Shown here: positions 23,701 to 30,355 of the stretch, in pieces | Numbering within the stretch: position 1 is the first letter of the stretch | Layout: every line of letters begins with the position of its first letter | Assembly (NCBI GenBank): GCA_964036045.1 | Contig: OZ038380.1 | Span: 183,916,185 to 183,980,184, forward strand | From: Eutreptiella sp. 'Long Island Sound 2002' | Taxonomy: Eukaryota; Euglenozoa; Euglenophyceae; Eutreptiales; Eutreptiaceae | Reading direction: 5' to 3' | DNA length: 64,000 nucleotides | Notes under the pieces: generated by a model | What the model was told of the DNA's origin: nothing | Seen by the model: the letters and a program-made list of their open reading frames with translations, nothing else | Database searches by the model: none | Made by a program: the position numbers and the translations under genes

Positions 23701-26334
23701 ACAGCCCACATTTCTTTACCAAACGAAACACAGCCACTGACCAGCCCACAACACTAAAGTGCAACTGATAGCATTGCGGCTTCACTCCCCAATGGCACCA
23801 CAACAGATCAACATGCTGGAAACTAGCCGCGCCAGCAAAGATGGGGTGGCAAACGGATCACAAGCCACAAACCTCCCCGCCCCACCAGAACACCGGGTCC
23901 CGCAACCTAAAACAAGTGTTCCCCCCGGCTCTGAGTTGGAGGGCGATGTCCCAAGGAGCCCCAGCCGGTCCTCAGGGGCCTCCTGCATCGTCAAGCTTTC
24001 CCAACCGCTCGCGATGACACCACCCTTTCGGCCGCAGTCGGGGGGGGCGGCTGAGGGGCAGTTGTGGCAGCCCTTTTGGCCCCGCTGCAGACGTGGTCCC
24101 CGGAAGACGACACTCGGGTGGGGGGTTGGGGGTGTCGCTACGTTGCGGTCCGGCGCAGCCATCGGGGCGAGGGGGCGTTCCTGCGGCCTTGCCAAGGAGT
24201 CGGAGAGCCTTCTCATTTTTTCCGCCAATGTTCCATTCAGCACTCTTGCGCTTTGGTCAAGCCGCCTGCCAAAGGAGGGGAGGGGTGGTTGGAGAAATGG
24301 GCTTCTGTGCCAGCCCCTTTGTTTTGTGTAACAATGGATGTTGACGCAACGGCAAGGCGCCGGAACACAAATTCTGGCCCGAAAAAAGTTTGTTCCACCG
24401 ACAATCCCCCCCCCCCAACATTTGTAGTCAAAAAGATCAGCGCGACGTTGCAACATGTTCATTTGTCCAGCCGGTGAACGCTCACCAATTATTGACAGCT
24501 ATCGAACCTGTTCTATCTGTGGGTCAGGCTATGTAACAATCAGTCCGGGCCAGTCGAGACGAGCATGGGTTTGAGGGTAAAGGCAGGCAGCGAGAGAGGA
24601 ATGGCCAAACAAGGGCAGAGGATGGCAGGGCACAGAAAGAAAGGCATAGGGCCAGATGAGGAAAGAGGGCACACATGGCCGCAGGCCGGCCCCCCTGTCA
24701 CTTGGGTTTTAATTATTCTAAAGACGCCCCCCCCCCTCCTGCGGTGGGCAGCAGGAGGCAGCTGGCGGAGCAAGGGGGGGGGGGGGTCAGAACAAATGAC
24801 TCGAACTGATTGCCTCGTCGCGCCGATCCTGAGGAGCCATGGAACAGAGGGGAAACCGTTTCTGGCGGGACTGCCCCCTCATCCCTCTCATGACCCCTGT
24901 AACCCCAGCCCCGATGCATGGCTGTCTCATCCCCAACCGTGGGGGGGGTGGGGTCCTGGCAACAATGCAAGCCTGGATGAGCTCCAATGAGGTCTGGAAC
25001 GTGCGGTGCTGATCCCGTCTCATCGTCAACAGGCTGGGGGGGGGGGGGGTTGCATATGTTGAAGCCGCAGTCATTGGCCTCACTGCCTGCCCCCAGCGCT
25101 CAGCGCTCCTCGCCATCGGCGACACAAACCTTTGCAAACCCCCAGGAGAGGGGAAGGGAGGGGGGCATTACAAGCATCTGCGCTAGCTGCAGCCGAATTA
25201 GCCGACTAGCCGCGGGGGCTCGGAAAAATGGGGAAAATGGTAAAATGGCGGCAAAATGGGGGAAGATGGGGGGAGACTGGGGGGAAGTGGGGGAAATGGG
25301 GGAAACAGGGAATAATGAGAAATTGCCAAAAATACATTCTAGGAAATGTAGAAAAAGATGCGTGAAATTGGTTGGAAATGGGAGGAAAATCGGAGTAAAA
25401 TGGGACAATTTGGGACACATTCCCCATTTCACCCAATCCCAGTTTTCTCATTTTTCCACAGCCTTGCCACCTTTCCCTCAAGATCCTTTGATGAATTTTG
25501 CCAGCAGAACTAGCCGACTGGAAAAATGGAAATTTGTGACTCGCCGATACTCGCCGGCTTCTTCGGCTGATGCAGTGCCTTGGCACCAAGGCTAAGTCAG
25601 TGTACCGGTTGGTACTTGCGGGTGCACGCACTGGTTTCAGTGTTTAGGAACACCATTGAAACCCCAGGGGCCCTACCACTGCAGCCGTTACTGCGGCATG
25701 CTCCTGCTGCCCCGTGAGGCAAGAACATTGCCAAGAGTGGAGGGGGGGTCGTATGCTTGGCCCAAGCCTCCCCGCCCCAATGGGACTGCGGGATCGCCAG
25801 GGCCCCTGCATCCCGTCATGTCCGCATGCACAGGGCGCGAGCTCCCATGCACAGTGCAAACCAACCCTCTGATCAGTGCACGCACTCTTTCGGATCTTGG
25901 GCTCACCATTGCTCAGGCCCCCAGTGTTAGACAAGGCAGGGTACAGCACTGAAGGCAGGAGGCAGACACTTTTCCGACAGAAAACTTTCCAACAAAAAAA
26001 ATTTCTGGAGAAAATTTTTGGAAAATTTGTGTTAGAAAATGGTCTCATCTAAAATTTTGTTGAAAAAAATTTTGCTGGAAATTTGTTTTGTTGGAATATA
26101 GTTTGGTTGGAGGCGCTTTATTGGAAAATTTTTCCTTGAAAAATACTGTTGTTGAAATTTTTTGGTTGGAATAAAAATTCTTGGTGAGAAAAATGTTCTT
26201 GATGGGAATTCTTTGCTGGAAAAAAAAATCACGGCAGGGCAGAGCACCGAAGGTGGGAGGCAGACACCATCCATAACGTTCAACACGTCCGGGCGGTTCA
26301 AGATCAACTGGACCATTTCATCCTGCTTGACCAT
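2925..26334 (-). CDS. ECH1: Delta3,5-delta2,4-dienoyl-CoA isomerase (ECH1-type), eight exons
   Basis: Exons: 26334-26268, 23286-23185, 12627-12564, 11645-11560, 6958-6857, 5477-5365, 3866-3734 and 3109-2925. They sum to 852 nt (283 residues). Every intron is GT-AG and every phase agrees. The protein is a crotonase-fold enzyme of the dienoyl-CoA isomerase branch. It has NRPDVLN near the N-terminus, a PVIAACHG helix, [11 protein letters not shown] and [15 protein letters not shown]. The three acids catalytic in rat ECH1 (Asp176, Glu196, Asp204) are present at the same spacing: D of GVDL, E of VKE at +20, D of ADLG at +28. The enzyme isomerises dienoyl-CoAs during beta-oxidation of unsaturated fatty acids in peroxisomes or mitochondria. 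No C-terminal SKL-type signal is seen. The first ATG directly follows an acceptor-like AG, so an upstream exon could exist. Introns reach 10.6 kb and hold most of the transposons in this half of the window. Confidence 0.9.
4218..4320 (-). ncRNA. U6: U6 spliceosomal snRNA
   Basis: The minus strand reads the U6 core almost base for base: the 5' stem-loop with CCCTTCGGGGACATCC, then AAAATTGGAACGATACAG, the ACAGAGAAGATTAGCATGG region that pairs with the 5' splice site and U4, CCCTGCGCAAGGATGACACG (internal stem-loop), and ATCGAGAAA near the 3' end. U6 catalyses pre-mRNA splicing and is normally made by RNA polymerase III. A TATA-like stretch (4329-4335) lies only about 10-15 bases upstream of the inferred +1. 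No run of four T's follows the 3' end, only TTTATTT. It sits in ECH1 intron 6 on the sense strand, 139 bases downstream of a tRNA-Glu gene. End positions are approximate. Confidence 0.95.
4460..4531 (-). tRNA. trnE-CTC: tRNA-Glu (anticodon CTC)
   Basis: A 72-nt cloverleaf with a 7-bp acceptor stem (TCCTCCA with TGGGGGA, one G-T pair) and discriminator G. The anticodon arm TCGGC/GCCGA has loop TTCTCAC (anticodon CTC), and the T-loop is TTCAATT with a strong CCGGG/CCCGG stem. A five-T run about 22 bases past the 3' end can serve as the Pol III terminator. There is no encoded CCA, as expected for a eukaryotic nuclear tRNA. It lies in ECH1 intron 6 in the sense orientation, just upstream of U6. 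Confidence 0.95.
5714..5742. repeat. CA dinucleotide microsatellite
   Basis: An uninterrupted run of about 14 CA units, followed by a degenerate CA/TA-rich tail to about 5760. It lies in ECH1 intron 5. The open frames read through it are repeat artefacts. Confidence 0.9.
7185..7350 (-). pseudogene. Decayed duplicate of ECH1 exon 6 and its upstream intron
   Basis: About 165-175 bases here match 5429-5605, which spans the 5' half of ECH1 exon 6 and the end of intron 5. In this copy the acceptor TTTTCAG-GGACGC has become TTTTCGGCGACGC, so the AG is gone and the frame shifts. The copy lies in ECH1 intron 4, upstream of the intact exon. It is a dead exon duplication, not an alternative exon. Confidence 0.75.
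7352..7510. repeat. Degenerate tandem repeat, about 40-bp units
   Basis: About four imperfect units share CACTTTGCACTGCG, then AAAAGC, then CCATATATGGGCATG. The array abuts the dead ECH1 exon copy and may have been carried with it. The short frames translated from it are artefacts. Confidence 0.65.
7924..8193 (-). pseudogene. Retrotransposon RNase H domain fragment
   Basis: The minus-strand frame contains [19 protein letters not shown] followed by AKQG. This is the C-terminal signature of RNase H in non-LTR retroelements (VxxHxGIxGNExADxLAK), with the catalytic Asp in the ERAD segment. Only about 40 residues are recognisable, and the frame then runs into unrelated sequence. It is an isolated remnant in ECH1 intron 4. 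A LINE reverse-transcriptase scrap lies 2 kb away on the other strand. Confidence 0.6.
8537..9209. mobile_element. Harbinger-like short element, copy 1 (shared ends, private core)
   Basis: The 673-bp element starts GGGGGAATC and ends GGCTCCCCC, flanked by the 3-bp direct repeat TTG (8534-8536 and 9210-9212). Its left 179 bases (8537-8715) and right 200 bases (9010-9209) are near-identical to the ends of the element at 47106-47787. The roughly 294-bp core is not similar between the two. On the minus strand this core has an ORF with ordinary protein-like composition (about 8889-8716) running into a possible donor, GTGGCA. The element is inserted in a transposase-like ORF. A 3-bp target duplication is typical of PIF/Harbinger transposons. 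No transposase is encoded inside it. Confidence 0.75.
9210..9917 (-). pseudogene. DDE transposase-like ORF, frameshifted and split
   Basis: Two overlapping frames (9917-about 9600, then 9642-9210) read as one decayed protein. The downstream part has [20 protein letters not shown] then [10 protein letters not shown], resembling the C-terminal catalytic block of pogo/CENP-B-type DDE transposases (PPxxTxxxQxxD...FK). An acidic Ser/Asp tail is interrupted by the 8537-9209 element, and [10 protein letters not shown] continues on its far side at about 8530. The N-terminal part ([20 protein letters not shown]) is not recognised. Family assignment is tentative. Confidence 0.5.
10160..10249 (+). pseudogene. 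Non-LTR retrotransposon reverse transcriptase fragment
   Basis: Thirty codons read [19 protein letters not shown] then [11 protein letters not shown]. This matches the palm motif around the first catalytic Asp of LINE reverse transcriptases (DxxKAFDSxxHxxLxxxL...GIP). No upstream or downstream RT motif is seen in frame. A region rich in AAATTTCGC-type motifs (10310-10410) follows. It is a small remnant inside ECH1 intron 4, on the strand opposite to the gene. Confidence 0.55.
12005..12370. repeat. Degenerate GGCCAAAATGGGCC-type repeat block
   Basis: Seven or so imperfect units contain GGCCAAAATGGGCCAAAA, then an A-rich spacer and TGCAGC. Spacing varies between about 40 and 65 bases, so it is an old minisatellite. 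It lies in ECH1 intron 3. The aromatic-rich long minus-strand frames across it are translations of the repeat. Confidence 0.65.
13690..15260 (-). other. GC-rich block with decayed, unassigned coding-like sequence
   Basis: Composition is clearly richer in G+C than the flanks and several frames are open for long distances. The best protein-like pieces on the minus strand are one at about 14730-14600 with a Cys/His cluster (CKRC...HWHYQCPNW), reminiscent of a C-terminal zinc knuckle of retroelement proteins, and one at about 15180-14860 containing [20 protein letters not shown]. Frames must be switched to read them together. It is probably a degenerate retroelement inside ECH1 intron 2, but no diagnostic reverse transcriptase or integrase motif is seen. 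Confidence 0.3.
15266..16320 (-). pseudogene. Penelope-like reverse transcriptase remnant
   Basis: Decayed minus-strand frames contain, in order, [37 protein letters not shown] and [17 protein letters not shown]. The last resembles the RT motif around the first catalytic Asp in Penelope-like elements (DFxxMYTxIPH), and the second resembles the preceding template-grip block. Stops and shifts break the frame at least twice. Coding-like pieces upstream on the same strand (18.5-21 kb) may be the N-terminal part of the same element, separated by a later insertion. Confidence 0.55.
16367..16456. repeat. 90-bp direct repeat, left copy
   Basis: This begins CTCATAAGGTAT and ends CCAAACAGT. It is about 93 percent identical to 18419-18508 in the same orientation. 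The pair brackets 1.96 kb of exon-like and minisatellite sequence. A shorter duplication (CCATGC...CAGCACCAAGAGTATTG at about 16210-16250 and 16456-16500) overlaps its edge. The arrangement resembles very short LTRs, but no target duplication was found. Confidence 0.7.
17440..17622 (-). other. Exon-like ORF with hydrophobic leader, unassigned
   Basis: The minus-strand peptide has a hydrophobic stretch ([19 protein letters not shown]) followed by an acidic, Leu-rich segment ([15 protein letters not shown]). Donor-like GTAAGG and GTGAGG motifs lie at about 17528 and 17443. There is no ATG before the hydrophobic stretch, so it would be an internal exon. It sits between the two 90-bp direct repeats and may be part of a captured gene fragment. 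No family is recognised. Confidence 0.28.
17630..18270. repeat. Ser/Gly-codon minisatellite
   Basis: Five or so degenerate units of roughly 130 bp combine GACACAGAGACAACA-like segments with runs of CTGCTGCCACTG. Read on the minus strand they give a long Ser/Gly/Thr-rich ORF that ends in a plausible exon (about 18397-18274) after the acceptor TTTTATATTCCAG. That exon contains [17 protein letters not shown]. Whether the repeat is translated or is an intron after a possible donor at about 18274 cannot be told from sequence. Confidence 0.55.
18419..18508. repeat. 90-bp direct repeat, right copy
   Basis: This is the partner of 16367-16456. On the minus strand both copies encode a peptide containing TAEQLFSL, so short open frames across them match each other only because the DNA is duplicated. 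Confidence 0.7.
18712..18865. repeat. 77-bp tandem duplication
   Basis: Two head-to-tail copies of AAGAAATCTTGACGACTT, then TCGTCTCCTTAGAGGGG and a GCTTCCTTGATTTCA tail. The inner GACGA-CTTCG-TCGTC can form a small hairpin. No core of a known self-cleaving ribozyme was found here. Confidence 0.8.
18855..20984 (-). pseudogene. Broken retroelement-like ORF pieces
   Basis: Three minus-strand segments have protein-like composition. 20984-20430 is Gly/Pro-rich with a [11 protein letters not shown] basic stretch and needs two frame changes. 20430-20060 contains [18 protein letters not shown]. 19247-18855 contains [18 protein letters not shown] and ends in a basic coiled-coil-like tail. The order fits a gag-like or N-terminal part of the Penelope-like element whose RT remnant lies at 16.3-15.3 kb, but that link is inference. 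A tRNA-like palindrome has landed between the segments. Confidence 0.35.
19670..19852. repeat. Head-to-head pair of tRNA-like sequences joined by a GC palindrome
   Basis: The left arm (+ strand, about 19670-19737) has an A box TGGCCGAGTGG and B box GGTTCAAACC. The right arm (- strand, about 19852-19772) has GGTCCAATGG and GGTTCGAATCC. Both share GGTAACGC after the A box. Their 3' ends meet at a perfect 22-bp palindrome (19744-19765, GCGCCGCCGCC and its complement), with homologous flanks (ATTCTGCC and, reversed, AATCTGCC). Acceptor stems pair poorly, so neither looks like a functional tRNA. The whole would fold as one long hairpin. Confidence 0.62.
21095..21298. mobile_element. hAT-like MITE family 2, copy A
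   Basis: This copy is about 204 bp. It starts CAGGGATGCATCGGAAGGG and ends CCCTTCCAATGCATCCCTG, a perfect-looking inverted terminal repeat. The body contains CAACCACCTGTCTAACCGCC-type sequence (reverse orientation relative to copies B-D) and GCTGGCACGTGCCATCAGG. A clean 8-bp flank duplication is not seen. It lies in ECH1 intron 2. Confidence 0.75.
21433..21565. repeat. 61-bp tandem duplication
   Basis: Two units share GCCGTGTCCCTGTCCTGTGG then TGGTCTGTGGTGGTGCACCAC. The open frames on both strands here translate the repeat and show no protein family. Confidence 0.75.
22078..22287. mobile_element. hAT-like MITE family 2, copy B (left end damaged)
   Basis: The right end TAATGCATCCCTG and the body (TTCCAGGGCGCCCTG, GCCAGCTTCAACGGCATTTG, CCTCCAACCGCCTGCC) match copies C and D. 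The left end keeps only CATTGGAAGGGG; the outer CAGGGATG is lost. It lies in ECH1 intron 2. Confidence 0.75.
23409..23619. mobile_element. hAT-like MITE family 2, copy C, with target duplication
   Basis: Inverted ends are CAGGGATGCATTGGAAGGGG and CTTCTACTGCATCCCTG. CCTGGGG (7 bp, or GCCTGGGG as 8 bp depending on where the last G is assigned) flanks both sides. That target duplication and the CAGGG terminus fit the hAT superfamily. It is non-autonomous and inserted in ECH1 intron 1, close to exon 2. Confidence 0.82.
24268..24455. repeat. Dispersed 190-bp repeat, copy 1
   Basis: Roughly 85 percent identical to 27068-27258: both contain GAGAAATGGGCTTCTGTGCC, TTTGTTTTGTGTAAC and GATCAGCGCGACG. 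No inverted ends or coding potential were recognised. This copy lies in ECH1 intron 1 and the other just upstream of the gene. Confidence 0.7.
25931..26275. repeat. AT-rich satellite-like island bracketed by direct repeats
   Basis: A roughly 40-bp direct repeat (GGCAGGGTACAGCACTGAAGG at left, GGCAGGGCAGAGCACCGAA at right, both running into GGAGGCAGACAC) brackets about 250 bp. The bracketed DNA is made of variants of TTGGAAAATTTTTG, strikingly A+T-rich against its surroundings. The right-hand repeat includes the 5' splice site of ECH1 exon 1, so the left-hand repeat is a duplicated donor region inside intron 1. Confidence 0.7.
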
Positions 26335-27067
26335 CTACGGAGATTGCGCCAGTCAAGTGGCAGGCAAAGGGCTGAGGAGAGTGTGTGGGGCGGGGGGGGG
26401 AGCCGCATCCTGGGGCCCCGGGCTGTCCTCCGTGCCCAACAGAGAAGCTGCCGACCCCCAGTACACCCAGACCTCACAACAGCACTGGCTGGCCAGTAAC
26501 GTCCGTCAGTTACAGGCCTGTCGGCATCAGTTGCCCGGCAACTGCAGGGTGTTGATGGGCAACCGATCGCGGACAAGCGCTCACCGCCGTCAACCAATCC
26601 CAAGTCTGCCACAGGGATGGCCAACCCCCCCCCCCCCCTTCCCACGAAGGGTGGGGGGGGGAGGCTGCTGGTACCCCAACGCATGAGCCCCCAAAGTGAT
26701 CCTCCTGACGCGAATCATTTTGAGGCGTGGGCCATGGGCCTCCAGCCGCTTTGCGGCGTAATTCGTGGGCCATCATCGGTCCTCAGACTGCCCCTGTTCT
26801 CAGGACTCGCGTGGGGATTTCGTCAGTTGTATTTTGTCATCAAGGCCCCTACGACCCCCCCCCCCCATCCCCACCCCACCATCACCACTGCTAATGACAC
26901 GGTGGCAATATTTGGGTGGGAGGGGGGACTTGTACCGCATGCATATTCCGACCTATACACTGGGAAACGGCCCCACTTTCGCCCGATGCATGAAAAAAGC
27001 CCCAGTAGCATAGGCACACCATGGCGACCTGAAAATTGCTTGGGGGGGGGGGGGGCATGGAGGCCCG

Positions 27068-27258
27068 CCGAAGGAGGGGGAGGGGAGGAAGGGGGAGTTG
27101 GAGAAATGGGCTTCTGTGCCGGGCCCTTTGTTTTGTGTAACGATGGATGTTGGTGCGAAGACAAGGAGCCAGAACACAAATTTTGGCCGAAAAAAGTTTT
27201 TCCACCAAAAATTCCCCCCCGTCCCAGATGTGTAGTCAAAATGATCAGCGCGACGTGG
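27068..27258. repeat. Dispersed 190-bp repeat, copy 2
   Basis: Partner of 24268-24455 in the same orientation. It includes GGATGTTGGTGCGAAGACAAG and TTTTTCCACCAAAAATTCC. Confidence 0.7.
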
Positions 27259-27764
27259 GGATCATTTTGAGTCATATGTTGGGGTCGTACCCCTGCCCCC
27301 CCAGCATGGCAGGTAGGGCACCCCCGACGCTGAACCCCCCTCCCGGCACGGCAGACAAGGAGGGGGGGGGTTTTGGGAATTGGGCCTCCGTGCCCCCCCA
27401 ACCCCTGGAGCAATTTTCTTCTCGCCCATCCCTGCTCCTAGGATGATATCACTGGTCGAAAGCTGACACCGAGTCGGATACTGATCACCGAATGACCCCG
27501 CTCACAGACACTTTGGGTCTAGGCTTCACCAGTTCTCCAATCAACGTGTCGTAACGCTTGAACGGGGTCCCCATCACACTGCAGCCCTCCACAGCTGCCA
27601 TACTCTGGCGTATATCAGACTGTCTTTGTTTCTTGATTTCCTCCCTCCCTCACTGTTGTCCACCACTCACCATAGTTCACCTTCATCAGGCACCTCCCCT
27701 GCAGTGCTGCACAATCTCTTGTGCCAAGGATTATCGCCAACCACCCCCCCCCCTGCCTGCTAGA

Positions 27765-28110
27765 GCAACACTACACTTCCAAAATTTGACGGAAATAACC
27801 CCTAGCGTAGCTCTGACAAGGGCGTTGTTTGTGCGCGCCGTGAGAGGACACAAGAGGTGACTATTGCATCATGAATGCACCAGCCGTCAGGTGATTCCCC
27901 AATCTCCTCCTCCAAAGGACAAGAAGGGGTGAAGAGAGGTGGCAGGGCAGCAACCAATATCCCTACAATACCATCCCCAGCCTTAAATCACCCCCAAAAA
28001 AACTGATTTTCATGGACCACCAGAAAAAGGAATCGCCAAATGCCGCGGTTCCAAAAGTTGCGGAAACAACACCTGCTGTTGCTCTGAAAAGGGCGTTGCT
28101 CTTGAGGGGG
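27765..28110. repeat. Two copies of a dispersed short repeat (GACAAGGGCGTTGTTTG family)
   Basis: Copies at about 27765-27850 and 28018-28110 share TTCCAAAA, GGAAACAACACCTGC, TAGCTCTGACAAGGGCG and a GCGC-rich end. Related copies lie at about 53745-53845 and 61668-61757, and a weaker one at about 8315-8400. The family is short and non-coding. Ends are not resolved. Confidence 0.6.
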
Positions 28111-30277
28111 GGGGGGGGGGTACATGTGTACTGTATGTACTTGTGCGCCTCGGCTCAAACAGTGACCCGGAGCCAGAGGAAGGATTGTCCCCTGAATCAC
28201 TCATCGAATCTGACGATCCCCCCCCTCTCCCCTTATCACTGGTCATAGGTTGTTCACACTTCACAATGTGCTCGTTCAACTCCTTCCGGATAAGGCCTGT
28301 CGCTTGTTAATGGTGGCATTGTTGGGTTGATTCACGGTGCATGGTGGTGTCATGGGACCTGTGTCCTACGTATAGCGGTACTGTGGGATTTAAGCCTGGC
28401 CTTGGGGCGGAAACTTCTTATCACCACCGCTGCAGGCACTCCCTGGCCCCTCTCCTTTTCAACGTTCCCTGCACAGCCCTCGTGACACCCTCCTGCTCCT
28501 TGCTTTTCTGTACACAAGCCCATTTGCAGATGTACTTTCACTGTGAAAGCCGCACTCTAGTTCCCACATCTCTTCGATCCTCCGTCTCCTGTAACTGCAG
28601 CTCATCCCGCAAATCTCTAACAGCAAGCAACTGGACGTCAGGCAGTGAAATGGACCCCCCCCCCCCCTGCCCCCGCCAGCTGATCCGGGGAGCGGGGCCA
28701 TGAATCAACGGATACTTAGCTACCGAACGCCCCCGTGTCACAGGCGACCGGTCACAGCTCGGCTGGGACGGGGGGGGCGGGGGGTGGATGATTGTTGAAA
28801 CACCAGCAGCGTACAGAGGGCCGCATGCAGGTCACAAAGCGCTCCACAGATGCGCGTCCTGGTATGCGTGTGCAGCAATGTTCGGCTTTACTTTATGCTT
28901 TCTGTTGTATTCCACATACGAAACCCTTCACCTTGCTTTAGCCTATTTGGGCCTATTTTGGGGGATTACCGACACTGCACGCGCACCGTGAGTGCACCGC
29001 GTAATGTGTTGGAACAAACTATGGGAAAAAGGTCATTCCTTGGGACCCCTAAAAATGGTGCACCATGCAGGCTTCTGGGGTGCTTGTTGTTACTTCTGGA
29101 TGGTTGCTATCACTTCCTGGCGGGCTCTGGTAATACCCTTTACAGCTTACAACACATGCACTTCACTATCAAATAGGTGGGTTGGTCAACGAAATCACCC
29201 CAATACATGCACCGTGCGCGCACTGCGTATAGTACTCCCTCTTGTCAACATCGGCGTAAAGAGAGGGGGGTAGGTGGGGGAGGGGCTCAGGACACGCCAT
29301 GGCCCCGATGTCAACCCACTGCCACAGGGCGATGATCTACTCGACACTGCCCTCAGGCGGTCACTACAGATGAGGAGCCGCACAGTAACACCGCCGTCGA
29401 TTTTGCACATTGGCAATGGGTTACCTCAAAATAATCCTCAGTCCTTGTGCTGTAGCGTCGCAATGACTTCGGGGACAGAGCATGACGCCATTTCCCACAG
29501 CAGCGCAGGCTTTGCATGGCAGCCTTGGGGTATATAAGCAAGACAGGCCTGCAGATGCGAAGGAAAGGCGTTTCATACCAGGGCAATTGAGGGGCAACGA
29601 ATTCGTTGCAGTCCGCACGTCACTGCATCTCATCACTCATGCATGGGTATCTCGCCGGTGTGCAGTGCCACCTGGCGGCAAACATGTGCTAATACAGACA
29701 TGCACTGGTGCCGATATGCAATTAGCTGTGTACTGCCGTGCTGGGGTGTGCATGGGGTAGGATGCTGTGGTTGGTGGCACATTCATCTGTGCTGCCTAAG
29801 CGCGAGGTCAGGGAGAGTCCGGCATCGTACTGTTATGGAAGCACCAACTGTCCCCAAGAAAATTTGGCTGCGCTGCGGCATGCTGCAGCATGGGGTGATG
29901 ATCACTTATTTAATTTTGCACGGGCACCAAAAACCACTGCCCTACTCCTCTCCAAAGCATCCCCAACCACCGGCAAAAATACTCAACACAATGCAAATCA
30001 TTTACAGCTCTGCTTCCACTGTTGTTGACATACATGATTGTAATGGCGCAATTGTTCATTGTTCATTTCCAGGCAATCATGTGGCAAAATGTGGCCCATC
30101 AGACTCAATGCCCTTTCCACATGAAATGCAGACCAACGACACCGAATAAGAAAAAACGGCAACGCAGGATAATGCATGGAAATCTGCAGATTTGACGTCC
30201 TACCATGCAACTCTTGCAGAGGTTGTTGTTGGCAGTGGAGGTTGTTGTCGTTGCCCAGGTTCTTGGCGTGCAGGTGT

Positions 30278-30355
30278 AGGATGTAATTCAGCTTTGTGGG
30301 CATAGGATGTAATTCAGCTTTGTGGGCATAGGATGTAATTCAGCTTTGTGGGCAT
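30278..30355. repeat. Three perfect 26-bp tandem copies
   Basis: AGGATGTAATTCAGCTTTGT plus GGGCAT is repeated three times without change, so the duplication is recent. No coding role is apparent. Confidence 0.9.
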
